DNA of 64,000 bases, taken from NCBI GenBank assembly GCA_965198285.1, contig OZ240251.1, positions 3,162,001-3,226,000 of the forward strand. Reading direction: 5' to 3'. The notes beneath the pieces were generated by a model. The model was not told the DNA's origin. It searched no databases and saw nothing but the letters and a program-made list of their open reading frames with translations. The DNA comes from UBA11872 sp965198285 (GTDB lineage: Bacteria > Chloroflexota > UBA11872). Below, piece after piece: positions 53,430 through 63,381 of the stretch. The position numbers were made by a program, and so were the translations under genes. Each line of letters starts with the position of its first letter. The first letter of the stretch is position 1.

Positions 53430-54161
53430 CTAGGCGGACTGGGAGCCGTTGGAGCCGGAGCCGCCGGAGTCCTGAGCGACGGTTTCGCCGACGTCGGGCC
53501 AGCGTTCGTCCCGGGAGGGAATCTGGCCGGTGGTGAGGTAGATGACTCGCTCGGCGATGTTGGTGGCGCGGTCACCGATGCGTTCCAGGTTGTGCGCGAC
53601 CCAGACGAGCCAGGTGGCGCGCTGGATGTTGCGCGGGTTCTCGTACATAAACGTCAGCAACTCGCCGAAGACCTGATCGTAGAGCTGGTCGACCTCGTCA
53701 TCGGCGTGCCACACGACACGCGCCAGGGCGTCGTCGCGCTCGTTCAAGGCGGTGAGGCTGTTGCGCAGCATGCCGATGGCGATGTCGGCCATGCGCGGGA
53801 TGTCGATCAGTGGCTTGAGCGGCGGATCGTCACCCATGCGGATGCTGATCTTGGCGATGCCCTCGGCGTAGTCGCCCATGCGCTCAAGCTCGGAGGCCAC
53901 CTGCATGCCGGTGATCAGCACGCGCAGGTCGCCGGCCATGGGCTGCTGGGTCGCCATGACGTCGATGCACAACTCCTCGAGCGCCAGATGCCGCTCGTCG
54001 ATGTCGTCGTCTTCCTCGATGATCCGGCGCGCAAGCTCCAGGTCGCGTAGTCGGAGCGACTCGATGGAACGCTTGATCGCTTTCTCAACCATGCTGCCGA
54101 TGAGCAGGAGCTCGTCGTGCACGTGCTGGAGCTGGCTTTCGTACTCAGTGCGTGGCGACAT
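53430..54161 (-). CDS. phoU: Phosphate-uptake regulator PhoU
   Basis: 243 residues, two three-helix PhoU bundles with metal-binding acidic repeats: LARRIIEEDDDIDERHLALEELCIDV and ELERMGDYAEGIAKI in the first, LARVVWHADDEVDQLYDQVFGELLTFM and HNLERIGDRATNIAERVIYL in the second. It links the Pst transporter to the PhoR kinase and keeps the regulon off when phosphate is plentiful. GGAGGAG precedes ATG 54161, 13 bp after pstB. It is the last gene of the pst operon. Confidence 0.95.
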   Translation of the reverse strand: MSPRTEYESQLQHVHDELLLIGSMVEKAIKRSIESLRLRDLELARRIIEEDDDIDERHLALEELCIDVMATQQPMAGDLRVLITGMQVASELERMGDYAEGIAKISIRMGDDPPLKPLIDIPRMADIAIGMLRNSLTALNERDDALARVVWHADDEVDQLYDQVFGELLTFMYENPRNIQRATWLVWVAHNLERIGDRATNIAERVIYLTTGQIPSRDERWPDVGETVAQDSGGSGSNGSQSA

Positions 54162-54174
54162 GGACTCCTCCGTC

Positions 54175-55002
54175 CTAGCCAAACCGGCCGGTGATATAGG
54201 CCTCGGTGCGCTGATCCGACGGGGTCGTAAAAAGCTTTTGCGTGTTATCGAGTTCGACCAGGATGCCGGCCCCGGCTTCACCCACCGTGAAGAAGGCTGT
54301 GCGGTCGGAAATCCGCGCGGCCTGCTGCATGTTGTGGGTGACGATGATGATCGTGAGCTGCTCGCAGAGCTCGCGGATCAGGTCTTCGATGCGGGTGGTG
54401 GCGATGGGGTCGAGCGCCGAGCACGGCTCGTCCATCAGCAGCACGTCAGGGTCCACCGCCAGCGCGCGCGCGATGCACAGCCGCTGCTGCTGCCCGCCGG
54501 ACAGCGCCAGTCCGCTCTTCTTCAGATCGTCCTTGACCTCGTCCCAGAGCGCGGCGCGCTTGAGCGACGTCTCCACGATCTCGTCCATCTCGCCCCGATA
54601 GCCGTTGACGCGCGGGCCGTAGGCCACATTGTCGTAGATGGACTTGGGAAACGGATTGGGCTTCTGAAACACCATGCCGACCTGCCGGCGAATCTCGACG
54701 GGGTCCACCGAGCGGTCGTAGATGTCCTGGTTGCGAAAGGTGACCATGCCCTGGCTGCGGGCGCCGGGGATGAGTTCGTTCATTCGATTGAAGCAGCGGA
54801 GGTAGGTGCTCTTGCCGCAGCCGGAGGGGCCGATGATGGCGGTGACCTGACGGGCCAGGACATCGATGTCGATGCCGTCCAGGACCAGGGTGTCGCCATA
54901 CCAGAAATTGAGGTCCCTGGTCATGAGGATCACCTCCGACTGCCCGTTCGTACCGGGCTCGAGGGCGTCCGTGGCGCGCTGGTCGAGGCGCAGGTTGATC
55001 AC
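54175..55002 (-). CDS. pstB: Phosphate ABC transporter ATPase PstB
   Basis: 275 residues. Walker A GPSGCGKST (58-66), MVFQKPNPFPKSIYDNVAYG, signature LSGGQQQRLCIARAL, Walker B VLLMDEPCSALDPIA and the switch VTHNMQQAARISDR are all the PstB-specific forms. It couples ATP hydrolysis to phosphate import through PstCA. The start overlaps the pstA stop by 4 nt. It has an N-terminal extension of ~25 residues. Confidence 0.96.
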   Translation of the reverse strand: MINLRLDQRATDALEPGTNGQSEVILMTRDLNFWYGDTLVLDGIDIDVLARQVTAIIGPSGCGKSTYLRCFNRMNELIPGARSQGMVTFRNQDIYDRSVDPVEIRRQVGMVFQKPNPFPKSIYDNVAYGPRVNGYRGEMDEIVETSLKRAALWDEVKDDLKKSGLALSGGQQQRLCIARALAVDPDVLLMDEPCSALDPIATTRIEDLIRELCEQLTIIIVTHNMQQAARISDRTAFFTVGEAGAGILVELDNTQKLFTTPSDQRTEAYITGRFG

Positions 55003-55898
55003 TGAAGCCCCCTCTGCATGCGGTATCGGAGATAGACGGCCGCGGAATTCGCAATCAGCAGCACGACCAGCAGAACCACGATCCCGCCGGCCGCCAGACT
55101 GTGGAACTCCTTCTGAGGCAGCGAGACCCAGTTGAGGATCTGAATCGGCAACACCGTGAAGAGGTCCATGGGACCCTGCGGGTCGAACGCGATGTAGGTG
55201 AGCGCACCGATCATGATGAGCGGGGCGGTCTCACCAATGGCACGGGCCAGCGCCAGGATCGTGCCGGTGAGAATGCCGCCGGCGGCGGCCGGCAGCACGG
55301 TGCGCCGCACCATCTGCCAGCGCGAGGCTCCCAGAGCAAAGGCGCCATCGCGCAGCGAATCGGGCACGGCGCGAATAGCCTCGCGCGAGGCCACGATGAT
55401 GAGCGGCAGGATCAGCAACGACAGGGTCATGGACCCCGCCAGGAGGCTGCGGCCCAGCCCGAACCAGCGGACGAACAGCGCCAACCCCAGAATGCCGTAG
55501 ACGATGCTGGGGACCCCGGCCAGGTTGGCGATGTTGAGCTGGATGATGCGCGTCATCCAGTTGTCCGGCGCATACTCTTCCAGGTAGATCGCCGCCCCGA
55601 CGCCGACCGGAAAGGCGAGCGCCGCCGTGAGCCCCAGCAACCAGAGCGTGCCCAGCAAGGCTGAGCGCAGCCCGGCATCCACGGGAAAGCGCGACGGATA
55701 GCTGGTGAGGAAGTGGCCGTCCACCTGGGTGGCGCCGTCCGTGAACACGTCAATCAGCAGCGCGGCCAGCATGATCAGCCCGAGCATGGTCGCGATGATG
55801 GTGAGGCCGTAGAAGATCCAGCCAGACATGCGCCGCCGTCCCGAGCGGGGACGCCAGTTCTCCGCCGACCTGGCCGCAGTAGTTGCCTGGGCGCTCAT
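54999..55898 (-). CDS. pstA: Phosphate ABC transporter permease PstA
   Basis: 299 residues, six membrane helices. FPVGVGAAIYLEEYAPDNW, LAGVPSIVYGILGLALFVR, SLLILPLIIVASREAIRAVP and the ATPase-contact loop SLRDGAFALGASRWQMVRRTVLP are typical of PstA. It overlaps pstC and pstB by 4 nt each (ATGA type), so translation is coupled. Forms the channel with PstC. Confidence 0.95.
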   Translation of the reverse strand: MSAQATTAARSAENWRPRSGRRRMSGWIFYGLTIIATMLGLIMLAALLIDVFTDGATQVDGHFLTSYPSRFPVDAGLRSALLGTLWLLGLTAALAFPVGVGAAIYLEEYAPDNWMTRIIQLNIANLAGVPSIVYGILGLALFVRWFGLGRSLLAGSMTLSLLILPLIIVASREAIRAVPDSLRDGAFALGASRWQMVRRTVLPAAAGGILTGTILALARAIGETAPLIMIGALTYIAFDPQGPMDLFTVLPIQILNWVSLPQKEFHSLAAGGIVVLLVVLLIANSAAVYLRYRMQRGLQ

Positions 55899-56863
55899 TC
55901 GTAGGCCTCACGAAAGCGCCGCATGATGACGTCGCTCAGGATGTTCATGACAAACGTCGTCATGAACAGAAGGGTGCCGACCGCGAAGATGGTGCGGAAC
56001 TCGATCGTGTCCTGCGGCGTGTCGCCCAGACTGACCGACGCGATGTAGGCCGTCATGGTTTGCATGCCTTTGAGGAGATCAAAGCCCAGATCCGGCCGCC
56101 CACCGGCCGCGAGGTAGACGATCATGGTTTCGCCGATCGCCCGCGACACGGACAGGATGATCGCGGCGAGGATGCCCGAGAGAGCGCCGGGCATGACCAC
56201 GCGGGTGACGACTTCGAACCTGGTGGCGCCCAGCGCGAAGGCGCCCTGGCGCAGGTCGCGGGGGACGGCTCGCAGCGCGTCCTCGCTGATCGACGCCAGC
56301 ATGGGCAGGATCATGAAACCCATCACGATGCCGGCGCTGGCGACGTTGAACCTGCTGGTCTGAGGAAAGATGCCCTCCAGGATGGGGGTGACGAACAGCA
56401 GGGCGAAGTAGCCGTAGACCACCGTGGGGATGCCAGCCAGGACTTCAAGCACCGGCTTGATGACGGCGCGAAGGCGCGGGGGCGCATATTCGCTCAGAAA
56501 GACCGCGGTCAGCAGCCCGATCGACACCGCAACCGCCAGGGCAACCACGGCCACCGCGAGGGTGCCGTTGACCAGGGGCAGAACGCCGAAATGCTGCGAG
56601 GCGAACAGCGGCGTCCAACGGGTGCCGGTGAGGAAGTCGAGGACGGGAACTTCACCGAAGAATTGGATGGTCTCGCCCAGCAACGTGACCACGATGCCGA
56701 CGGTGGTGAGCACCGAGAGGGCCGCGCAGGCGAACAGAACCGCATGCACGAGCCGCTCGACGACCATGCGGCGGCGGCGTGTCCCCAGGTCGAGCTTAGA
56801 GCCGTTCCCGGCCGCGGCCGACGGCGTGTCAGGAGAGCGTGACGCGAGTTTGGCGTTATCCAT
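55895..56863 (-). CDS. pstC: Phosphate ABC transporter permease PstC
   Basis: 322 residues, six membrane helices. Characteristic segments are WTPLFASQHFGVLPLVNGTL, GIPTVVYGYFALLFVTP and SASIS-like MLASISEDALRAVPRDLRQGAFALGATRFE, the ATPase-contact loop. GGGAGAG is close to ATG 56863. It is separated from pstS by 442 bp containing a hairpin; it overlaps pstA by 4 nt. Confidence 0.94.
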   Translation of the reverse strand: MDNAKLASRSPDTPSAAAGNGSKLDLGTRRRRMVVERLVHAVLFACAALSVLTTVGIVVTLLGETIQFFGEVPVLDFLTGTRWTPLFASQHFGVLPLVNGTLAVAVVALAVAVSIGLLTAVFLSEYAPPRLRAVIKPVLEVLAGIPTVVYGYFALLFVTPILEGIFPQTSRFNVASAGIVMGFMILPMLASISEDALRAVPRDLRQGAFALGATRFEVVTRVVMPGALSGILAAIILSVSRAIGETMIVYLAAGGRPDLGFDLLKGMQTMTAYIASVSLGDTPQDTIEFRTIFAVGTLLFMTTFVMNILSDVIMRRFREAYE

Positions 56864-57305
56864 TCACTCTCCCGGACGCGCCGCGTCCGCCTCCCAGGCT
56901 TCCGGCAGTGCGTCGGGTCCGGCGGTGGAATTCGCGCGGGCTCCAGGCGCTTGCCGGACACGCGAGCGTGGGCGCATGCCTGGGGACCGGCCCCACGCGT
57001 GCGCCGCCGGGACCGGGTCGTACGGTGATGCTTCCATGGAATCGGGCTGAGCAGGCTGAAGCGTGCCGTCGAACCCCGCCTGGCCTGGTGACAGTCCCCG
57101 GAACGTTGTCAGGTTTGCGATCGTCGGTCTCGCCGCGGTCGGTGCGCGCACCATGTCCGCCGCGGCCAGCGTACAAAACGCGAATCGCCCACCCTGGCGG
57201 GAACCGACTCTGGGGCCAGCTCCCGCCAGCGTGTCTCGTTCGCCCCCGTAGCCAACGTGGCGCGTCGGAGGGAGCAGCGGGAGCGCCCGAGGGGTGGTCA
57301 TGGAA
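56864..57305 (-). other. Gap between pstS and pstC
   Basis: 442 bp with no gene. It contains the 9-bp inverted repeat CTGGCGGGA (57194-57202) / TCCCGCCAG (57221-57229), about 77 nt after the pstS stop. This probably stabilises pstS mRNA and limits read-through into pstCAB. Otherwise I see nothing. Confidence 0.5.
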
Positions 57306-58394
<1,089 letters not shown>

Positions 58395-58474
58395 GAAATG
58401 GCCTGCCTCTCCAAAGCCATGCGGTCTACTTTGACCAATGAAACCGTATGCGCCACACGTCAACGGGCAGCACC

Positions 58475-58518
58475 GGCGGTTAAACGGACGTTTAGCGTTG
58501 ACTTAGCGGTCTGTGAAC
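58475..58518 (-). promoter_or_regulatory. PHO box: four consecutive 11-nt direct repeats
   Basis: Read on the minus strand toward pstS the units are GTTCACAGACC (58518-58508), GCTAAGTCAAC (58507-58497), GCTAAACGTCC (58496-58486) and GTTTAACCGCC (58485-58475). They are exactly 11 nt apart with a G-y-T-x-A core. PhoB/PhoP dimers bind pairs of such units, so two dimers could bind here to activate pstS. Confidence 0.75.
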
Positions 58519-58546
58519 CAGGAGAGGATGCTTGCCGACGGGATGC

Positions 58547-59959
58547 TCACGTTTCTGAACCGACCGGCTGGCGCGCGGGTTCTCTGAGGGGAAGGGCAAC
58601 GCTGAAGGTTGCGCCCCGGCCAAGGCCGGGGGACTCGGCCCAGATGCGGCCGCCGTGCTGGCGGACGGTGTGGCGGGCGATGGAGAGGCCGAGGCCGGCG
58701 CCGGCGCCGCTGCGTGAGGGGTCGGCCTTGTAAAAACGTTCGAATACGCGGTCCAGTTCGTCCAGCGCCAGGCCGGCGCCGCTGTCGCGCACGCTGATAA
58801 GCGCTTCGCCGTCCCGTCGTCGGGTCGAGACCTGGATCGATCCCGACGGGGGCGTGAACTTGATGGCGTTGTGCACAAGGCTCATGACGACGCGGCCGGT
58901 GCGGTCGGCGTCGGCCTGCACGGGGAGCGCTTCACCGTTCGTGACGACTTCCAAGGTGACCTCATGGCGAGCGGCCTGGGCGCGGAGGCGGTCGGCGGCT
59001 GGTGCGACAACCTGGTTGAGGTCCACCACGGCCAGGTCCAGATCGGCCATGCCGGACTCGATGCGGGCCAGGTCGAGCAGCTCGGCGATCATCTGGCTCA
59101 TGCGCTCGACCTCGACCTCGATGCCGTGGAGGAACTCGGCGCGGCTGGAGGGGTCGGCGGCGGCGCCGTCCTGCAAGGTTTCGACCAATGCGCGGAGGGC
59201 CGTGAGGGGCGTGCGCAGCTCGTGGGAGACGTTGGCGACGAAGTCGCGGCGGACGGTCTCGGTCTGACGGAGGTCGGTGAGGTCGCGGAGGAGTACCAGG
59301 CGCTGACGCAGGCCGGGGACGCCAAGCGGAACGGCGATGGCGTGGACTTCGCGTTCGGTGGCCCCGACGGTCAGGAGGCGAGCTGCCGGGTGCTCGGTTA
59401 TCGCGGGCGCCCGGATGAACTCGACGAGGTCGTTGTCGCGCAGGGCGTCGGCCAGGGACGCGTGGCCCTCCATGCGCGAGCGAACGTCCAGCATGTCGGC
59501 GGCTGCTTGATTGACGAGGCTGACGGTGTCGTCGGCCTCGACGATTACGACGCCGTCGGTCATGGAGGCCAGCACGGTTTCCAGGCGGGCGTGGTCGTGT
59601 TCGAGGGCGCGGGATTCGGCCTGGAGGGCGTCGGTGGTGTCGGAAATGGCCCGCGTCAGGTCGCGGACTTCGGGGCCGCCGGTGCGGGGGAATGGCTCGG
59701 GGCCCTCGGGCGAGAGGAGGCTCTCGGTGGAACGACGGACCTGGCGGAGGGCGCGGACATCTCTGTTCATCACGCAGGCCGTGACGGCCGCGGCCAGGGT
59801 CCCGCCGAGCAGGGTGGCGAGGATGAGGGTTCCAGTCAGCCCGCCTCGCCCGTCGGCCGATTGGATGGCCAAAACGATTCCGACGATCAGCAGGGCGGCG
59901 AGCACCCCGGCCACCGCCCCCAGGGCGGCGCGGGCGCGCAGGCCGCCGGCCGGCCGCAT
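58547..59959 (-). CDS. phoR: Phosphate-regulon sensor kinase PhoR-like
   Basis: 470 residues. Two N-terminal membrane helices (ALGAVAGVLAALLIVGIVLAI and LILATLLGGTLAAAVTACVM) are followed by a HAMP-like region. Then come a PAS domain (LASMTDGVVIVEADDTVSLVNQAA) and a histidine kinase: DFVANVSHELRTPLTALRALVETL with phospho-His246. The N box is VHNAIKFTPPSG, then DSGAGLA, FERFYKADPSRSGAGAGLGLSIA and GATFSVALPL. It phosphorylates PhoB when phosphate is low. The ATG overlaps the phoB stop by one base. Confidence 0.93.
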   Translation of the reverse strand: MRPAGGLRARAALGAVAGVLAALLIVGIVLAIQSADGRGGLTGTLILATLLGGTLAAAVTACVMNRDVRALRQVRRSTESLLSPEGPEPFPRTGGPEVRDLTRAISDTTDALQAESRALEHDHARLETVLASMTDGVVIVEADDTVSLVNQAAADMLDVRSRMEGHASLADALRDNDLVEFIRAPAITEHPAARLLTVGATEREVHAIAVPLGVPGLRQRLVLLRDLTDLRQTETVRRDFVANVSHELRTPLTALRALVETLQDGAAADPSSRAEFLHGIEVEVERMSQMIAELLDLARIESGMADLDLAVVDLNQVVAPAADRLRAQAARHEVTLEVVTNGEALPVQADADRTGRVVMSLVHNAIKFTPPSGSIQVSTRRRDGEALISVRDSGAGLALDELDRVFERFYKADPSRSGAGAGLGLSIARHTVRQHGGRIWAESPGLGRGATFSVALPLREPARQPVGSET

Positions 59960-60660
59960 CAGCCGACGAACCGGTAGCCGACGCCGCGGACGGTTTCGAT
60001 GCGGGTGGGATTGGAGGGGTCGTCCTCGATCTTGCGGCGGATGCCGCGTACGTGAACGGGGACGGTGCGGGTGTCGCGGGTGTAGGCGTAGCCCCATACG
60101 TGTTCCAGCAGCTGCTCGGCGGAGTACACGCGTTCGCGGTTACGCATCAGGAACTCCAGAAGCTCAAACTCCTTGGGCTTCAGGCGGATCGGCTGGTCAT
60201 GCAGCGTGACCTGGCGGGTGGCGCGGGAGAGGGTCAGTTGGCCGGCTTCGATGGTGTCGCGGGACGGGGCGTCAGCGTGACGAATTTCCTCCTGCAGCAA
60301 CTCGCGACGACGCAGCATGGCCTTGACGCGCGCCATGAGTTCCCGCATCGAGAACGGCTTGGTCATGTAGTCGTCGGCGCCGATTTCGAGCCCGACCACC
60401 CGGTCGATTTCATCGTCGCGGGCCGTCAGCATCAGCAACGGCACGGCACTCGACCGGCGAATCTGGCGGCATACGTCGAAGCCGTCCATGCCGGGCAGCA
60501 TGAGGTCGAGCACCACCAGGTCAGGCTGGCTGGCCAACGCCAGCTCCAGCGCGCGTTCGCCGTCGGAGGCCGTCTCGACCTGGTAGCCCTGGCGTCGCAG
60601 GTTGTAGGCGATGGTGCGGGCCAGGCTCGCTTCGTCCTCGACGATCAGGACCCGGGCCAC
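59959..60660 (-). CDS. phoB: Phosphate-regulon response regulator PhoB-like
   Basis: 233 residues. Receiver domain: VEDE acidic pocket, phospho-acceptor Asp52 in VVLDLMLPGMDGF, LTARDDE, and KPFSMREL switch lysine. The C-terminal OmpR-type winged helix has LTLSRATRQVTLHDQPIRL, then LKPKEFELLEFLMRNRERVYSAEQLLEHVWG and the DNA-contacting RTVPVHVRGIRRKIEDDP, with GYRFVG at the end. Expected to bind the PHO box before pstS. First gene of the phoB-phoR pair. Confidence 0.94.
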   Translation of the reverse strand: MARVLIVEDEASLARTIAYNLRRQGYQVETASDGERALELALASQPDLVVLDLMLPGMDGFDVCRQIRRSSAVPLLMLTARDDEIDRVVGLEIGADDYMTKPFSMRELMARVKAMLRRRELLQEEIRHADAPSRDTIEAGQLTLSRATRQVTLHDQPIRLKPKEFELLEFLMRNRERVYSAEQLLEHVWGYAYTRDTRTVPVHVRGIRRKIEDDPSNPTRIETVRGVGYRFVG

Positions 60661-60882
60661 AGTGTTTCTCCGCGCGCGCCCGACGGTCGGGCTGACTGCT
60701 TCCGGCTCTCAACTATACGCAGGGGCAGGTCATGCGCTCACCCGGGCGTCCGGACTGTTCAACGCTCGTTAATCCAAGCGAAGCCAGCGGAAAGGCGACC
60801 AGCCCGTACAGCGGGGCCGGTGCCACGCGACTACCGCGCAGACTTGCGATACTGCCCGAGTTCGCCTGACTGGAGGCTGCGC

Positions 60883-61791
60883 GTGATTCACGCAAATGCC
60901 GACATCCGGCTCAGCCGCTTCAATCCGCTGCCGCGCATTCTGTCGTTTGACGACTTTGACGACGGGCTGCACGGCTGGTGCGAACTGGTGGGCAACCACA
61001 ACGGCGATCTCAACGAGGTTCAGCCGGTCTTCAAGGACATGCGCCCAGCCCAACTGAGCACTTGCACGTTCTTCGACATCGGGACGCACGGCGCGGTGGA
61101 CGGCACCTATTCGCTGAAGCTGGCCACCCGTGCGCGTCGCTTCCACCAGGCGGTTGCCATCAAACGGCTCACGTCGGCGGCCGACGGGCTGGTCCAGGTC
61201 GAAGCCTGGTTCACCTACAAGGCCGAGCAGACGTTTGGCTTCGCGGACTCGGGTGCGCGTGCCTGGGACGGCAATTACCACCCGTCCGAAGCCCATTTCG
61301 GGTCCTTCACGCTGTGGAACGACATCTGCGAGGGCACCGAGCCACGAGATCGCTATCACGCGGCGCTGCGCTACGAGAACACGAACGAAGAGGGCGAGTT
61401 CACGCAGCGGTGGCTCTATAAGACGGGATTGCACCCGACGACGCGGATGCTGCGCGAAGGGTTCGACTCGAACCAGAACGACGTGCACGTGGCGAAGCCG
61501 GACATGTGGGCGCCGGTGCCCGGCGGCGATCAGCAGTTGTGCTTCAACGAGGTGCCCACCAAGGTCAACTGGCACTACTTGCGCTGGTTGTTTGACCTGT
61601 CCACGCGCCGCAACACCGAGCTGCAGGTCAACGACCTGACGATGGACCTGCGGGACATCCCGGTGCTGCGATTTGACGATGGGTACTGGGGCATCAACCG
61701 GCTGCTGAACCTCTGCATGGACGTGCGCACGACGAGCAACGTGCGGAATTTCCTTTACCTGGATTCCGTCGTGATCTCAGCGGACTGGTAG
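60883..61791 (+). CDS. Uncharacterised protein, probable beta-rich fold
   Basis: 302 residues from GTG 60883 (GGAGG 7 nt upstream). There is no signal peptide. The text is rich in Trp, Tyr, Phe and Asn (RILSFDDFDDGLHGWCELVGNHNGD, GTYSLKLATRARRFHQAVAIKRL, VEAWFTYKAEQTFGFADSG). It ends NFLYLDSVVISADW, as in carbohydrate-binding or jelly-roll domains. I do not recognise a named family with certainty. It is 6 bp upstream of another small unknown gene, so the two form a likely operon. Confidence 0.6.
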   Translation: MIHANADIRLSRFNPLPRILSFDDFDDGLHGWCELVGNHNGDLNEVQPVFKDMRPAQLSTCTFFDIGTHGAVDGTYSLKLATRARRFHQAVAIKRLTSAADGLVQVEAWFTYKAEQTFGFADSGARAWDGNYHPSEAHFGSFTLWNDICEGTEPRDRYHAALRYENTNEEGEFTQRWLYKTGLHPTTRMLREGFDSNQNDVHVAKPDMWAPVPGGDQQLCFNEVPTKVNWHYLRWLFDLSTRRNTELQVNDLTMDLRDIPVLRFDDGYWGINRLLNLCMDVRTTSNVRNFLYLDSVVISADW

Positions 61792-61797
61792 GCGGCC

Positions 61798-62133
61798 GTG
61801 CGACATTCCTTCACGGCGGTCATCGAGAAGAACGCGACGTTTCACGAGGACTTCGAGACGGAGCCGTATGAGTGCGCCTGGGCCTCGGAGGCTCGCTGGT
61901 TCATTCACGTGGTGGAGTTGGAGAGGGAGGGAGCCAGCTTGAGCGCCAGGGTCCAGGTATCGCCGGACGGGCTGTTCTGGTGCGATGACGGGTCGGCGTT
62001 CGAGCCGATGTCCGCGCCGGGTATGCATTCGGTGGCGGTGCGCGACTTCGGCGGCTGGTTGCGGCTGGATTGCGGCCTGGATGGGGTGAACCCGAGGGTT
62101 CGGTTGATGATCTACCTGGTGCTGAAGGAATAG
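61798..62133 (+). CDS. Small uncharacterised protein
   Basis: 111 residues starting at GTG 61798, 6 bp after the preceding gene. It has no signal or membrane helix, with alternating hydrophobic residues suggesting a beta sandwich (WFIHVVELEREGASLSARVQVSPDG; GGWLRLDCGLDG). Codon use matches the genome. It probably works with the upstream 302-residue protein. No family recognised. Confidence 0.55.
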   Translation: MRHSFTAVIEKNATFHEDFETEPYECAWASEARWFIHVVELEREGASLSARVQVSPDGLFWCDDGSAFEPMSAPGMHSVAVRDFGGWLRLDCGLDGVNPRVRLMIYLVLKE

Positions 62134-62220
62134 ATGTAGCGCAGGACCGGTTCGCGAACCGCCGGCGTTCAGTTCGAAAACCGAAGCGAAGTTCCCGGTG
62201 AAGGGAAGAAAGGTCATTCC

Positions 62221-63249
62221 ATGAAAGCCGTCGTGTATGACGAAGTGGGCGGTCCGGAGGTTCTGCACCTGGCCGACGTTCCGACGCCCGAGCCGGCCGA
62301 CGACGAAGTGCTGGTGCGCGTGCTGGCGGTGGCGGTGGACTTTATCCAGCTGCACATCCGGCATGGGGGCTCCGGGCGGATCGGATCGCCGAATGAGGCG
62401 GCGTACGGGCTGGCGCCGTTGCCGAGGATTCCGGGTGGCACCGCGTGCGTGGAAGTCGTTGAGTGCGGCTCGGCGGTAAGCAACGTGGCGGTTGGTAAAC
62501 GGCATCTGGTGGGGGGACTGCGGCCCGGTTCCTACGTGGAATACGGGGTCGCCTCAGCCAGCAGTCTTTCGCTGGGAAGCCCGGCCGCGCCCGGTCCCAC
62601 AGCGATACCGGCGAACTTCAGCCCTGTGGAGGCCGCCGCGTTCGACTACGCGCCGGTGGCGTACCACACGCTGCGGGTGGCGGCGGGCCTGTCCGAGGGC
62701 GAGACAGTGCTGATTCACTCGGCCGCGGGCGGGACTGGGGTGCTGGCCGTGCAACTGGCCAAGCGCTTCGGCGCGACGGTCATAGGCGTGGCGAGCAGCG
62801 ACGCGAAGCTGGACTTGGTGCAATCACTGGGCGCCGACCATGTGATCAACTCGCTCGAGGCAGACGTCATTGCAGAAGCATTGCGCCTGACGGACGGCGA
62901 GGGCGTGGACGTGGTTTGGGACCCCGTGGGCGGCGACGTCTTCGAGCAGAGCCCGCGGGCGATGGCCGAGGGCGGACGGCTGGTGAGCCTGGGGTCGAAC
63001 TCGTTCACCGGGTCGGGCGTGGTGGAGTTCTGGTCGTTCTGGGTGAAGAACCTGCGGCTGATCGGTTGGGGCGGGCGGAGCAATTCGGATGCGCATGCAC
63101 CGGAGATCATGCGCGAGTTGATTGAGCTAGCCGAGACGGGTCGGCTGCGGCCGGTGGTGGGCGGGACGTATTCGTTTGCGGAAGCGGCGGCGGCGCATGC
63201 GGCGATCGAGGCGCGGATTCCGATCGGAAAGGTCGTGCTGGTGCCGTAG
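62221..63249 (+). CDS. Zinc-independent quinone oxidoreductase (MDR family)
   Basis: 342 residues. The N-terminal GroES-like domain (MKAVVYDEVGGPEVLHLADVPTPEP) is followed by a Rossmann domain with SAAGGTGVLAVQLAKRFGATVIGVASSDAK, containing the AAGGxG nucleotide motif. Then VDVVWDPVGGDVFEQS follows. The structural zinc cysteines of alcohol dehydrogenases are absent, so it is of the NADPH:quinone reductase type. Start ATG 62221; the adjacent AGGTC sequence is a poor ribosome site. Cytoplasmic reductase of unknown substrate. Confidence 0.86.
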   Translation: MKAVVYDEVGGPEVLHLADVPTPEPADDEVLVRVLAVAVDFIQLHIRHGGSGRIGSPNEAAYGLAPLPRIPGGTACVEVVECGSAVSNVAVGKRHLVGGLRPGSYVEYGVASASSLSLGSPAAPGPTAIPANFSPVEAAAFDYAPVAYHTLRVAAGLSEGETVLIHSAAGGTGVLAVQLAKRFGATVIGVASSDAKLDLVQSLGADHVINSLEADVIAEALRLTDGEGVDVVWDPVGGDVFEQSPRAMAEGGRLVSLGSNSFTGSGVVEFWSFWVKNLRLIGWGGRSNSDAHAPEIMRELIELAETGRLRPVVGGTYSFAEAAAAHAAIEARIPIGKVVLVP

Positions 63250-63334
63250 CGTGAGTACCGAAAGCCAAGAGTCTGAACTGATCGAAGTTCTTTAGCTCCT
63301 TGGCGGTCCCAGGTGATTTATATCGAGTTTAGGC

Positions 63335-63376
63335 AGTTTATGATTTTTCCATAAACTCGCTAACTTTGTATACAAT
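63335..63376 (+). promoter_or_regulatory. Promoter/operator region of the ATPase gene, apparently leaderless
   Basis: The inverted repeat AGTTTATG (63335-63342) / CATAAACT (63350-63357) is followed by TTGTATACAA (63366-63375), a 10-bp perfect palindrome. This overlaps a -10-like TATACAAT (63369-63376). The ATG at 63382 is about 6 nt downstream, where transcription should start. So the mRNA is probably leaderless, and the palindromes may bind a repressor. Confidence 0.5.
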
Positions 63377-63381
63377 CCCCC

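Noticed and set aside
58871..60882. Plus-strand frames over phoR and phoB, including the long frame 60052-61791
   Set aside because: Antisense to strongly supported two-component genes; only the part from GTG 60883 is a real gene.
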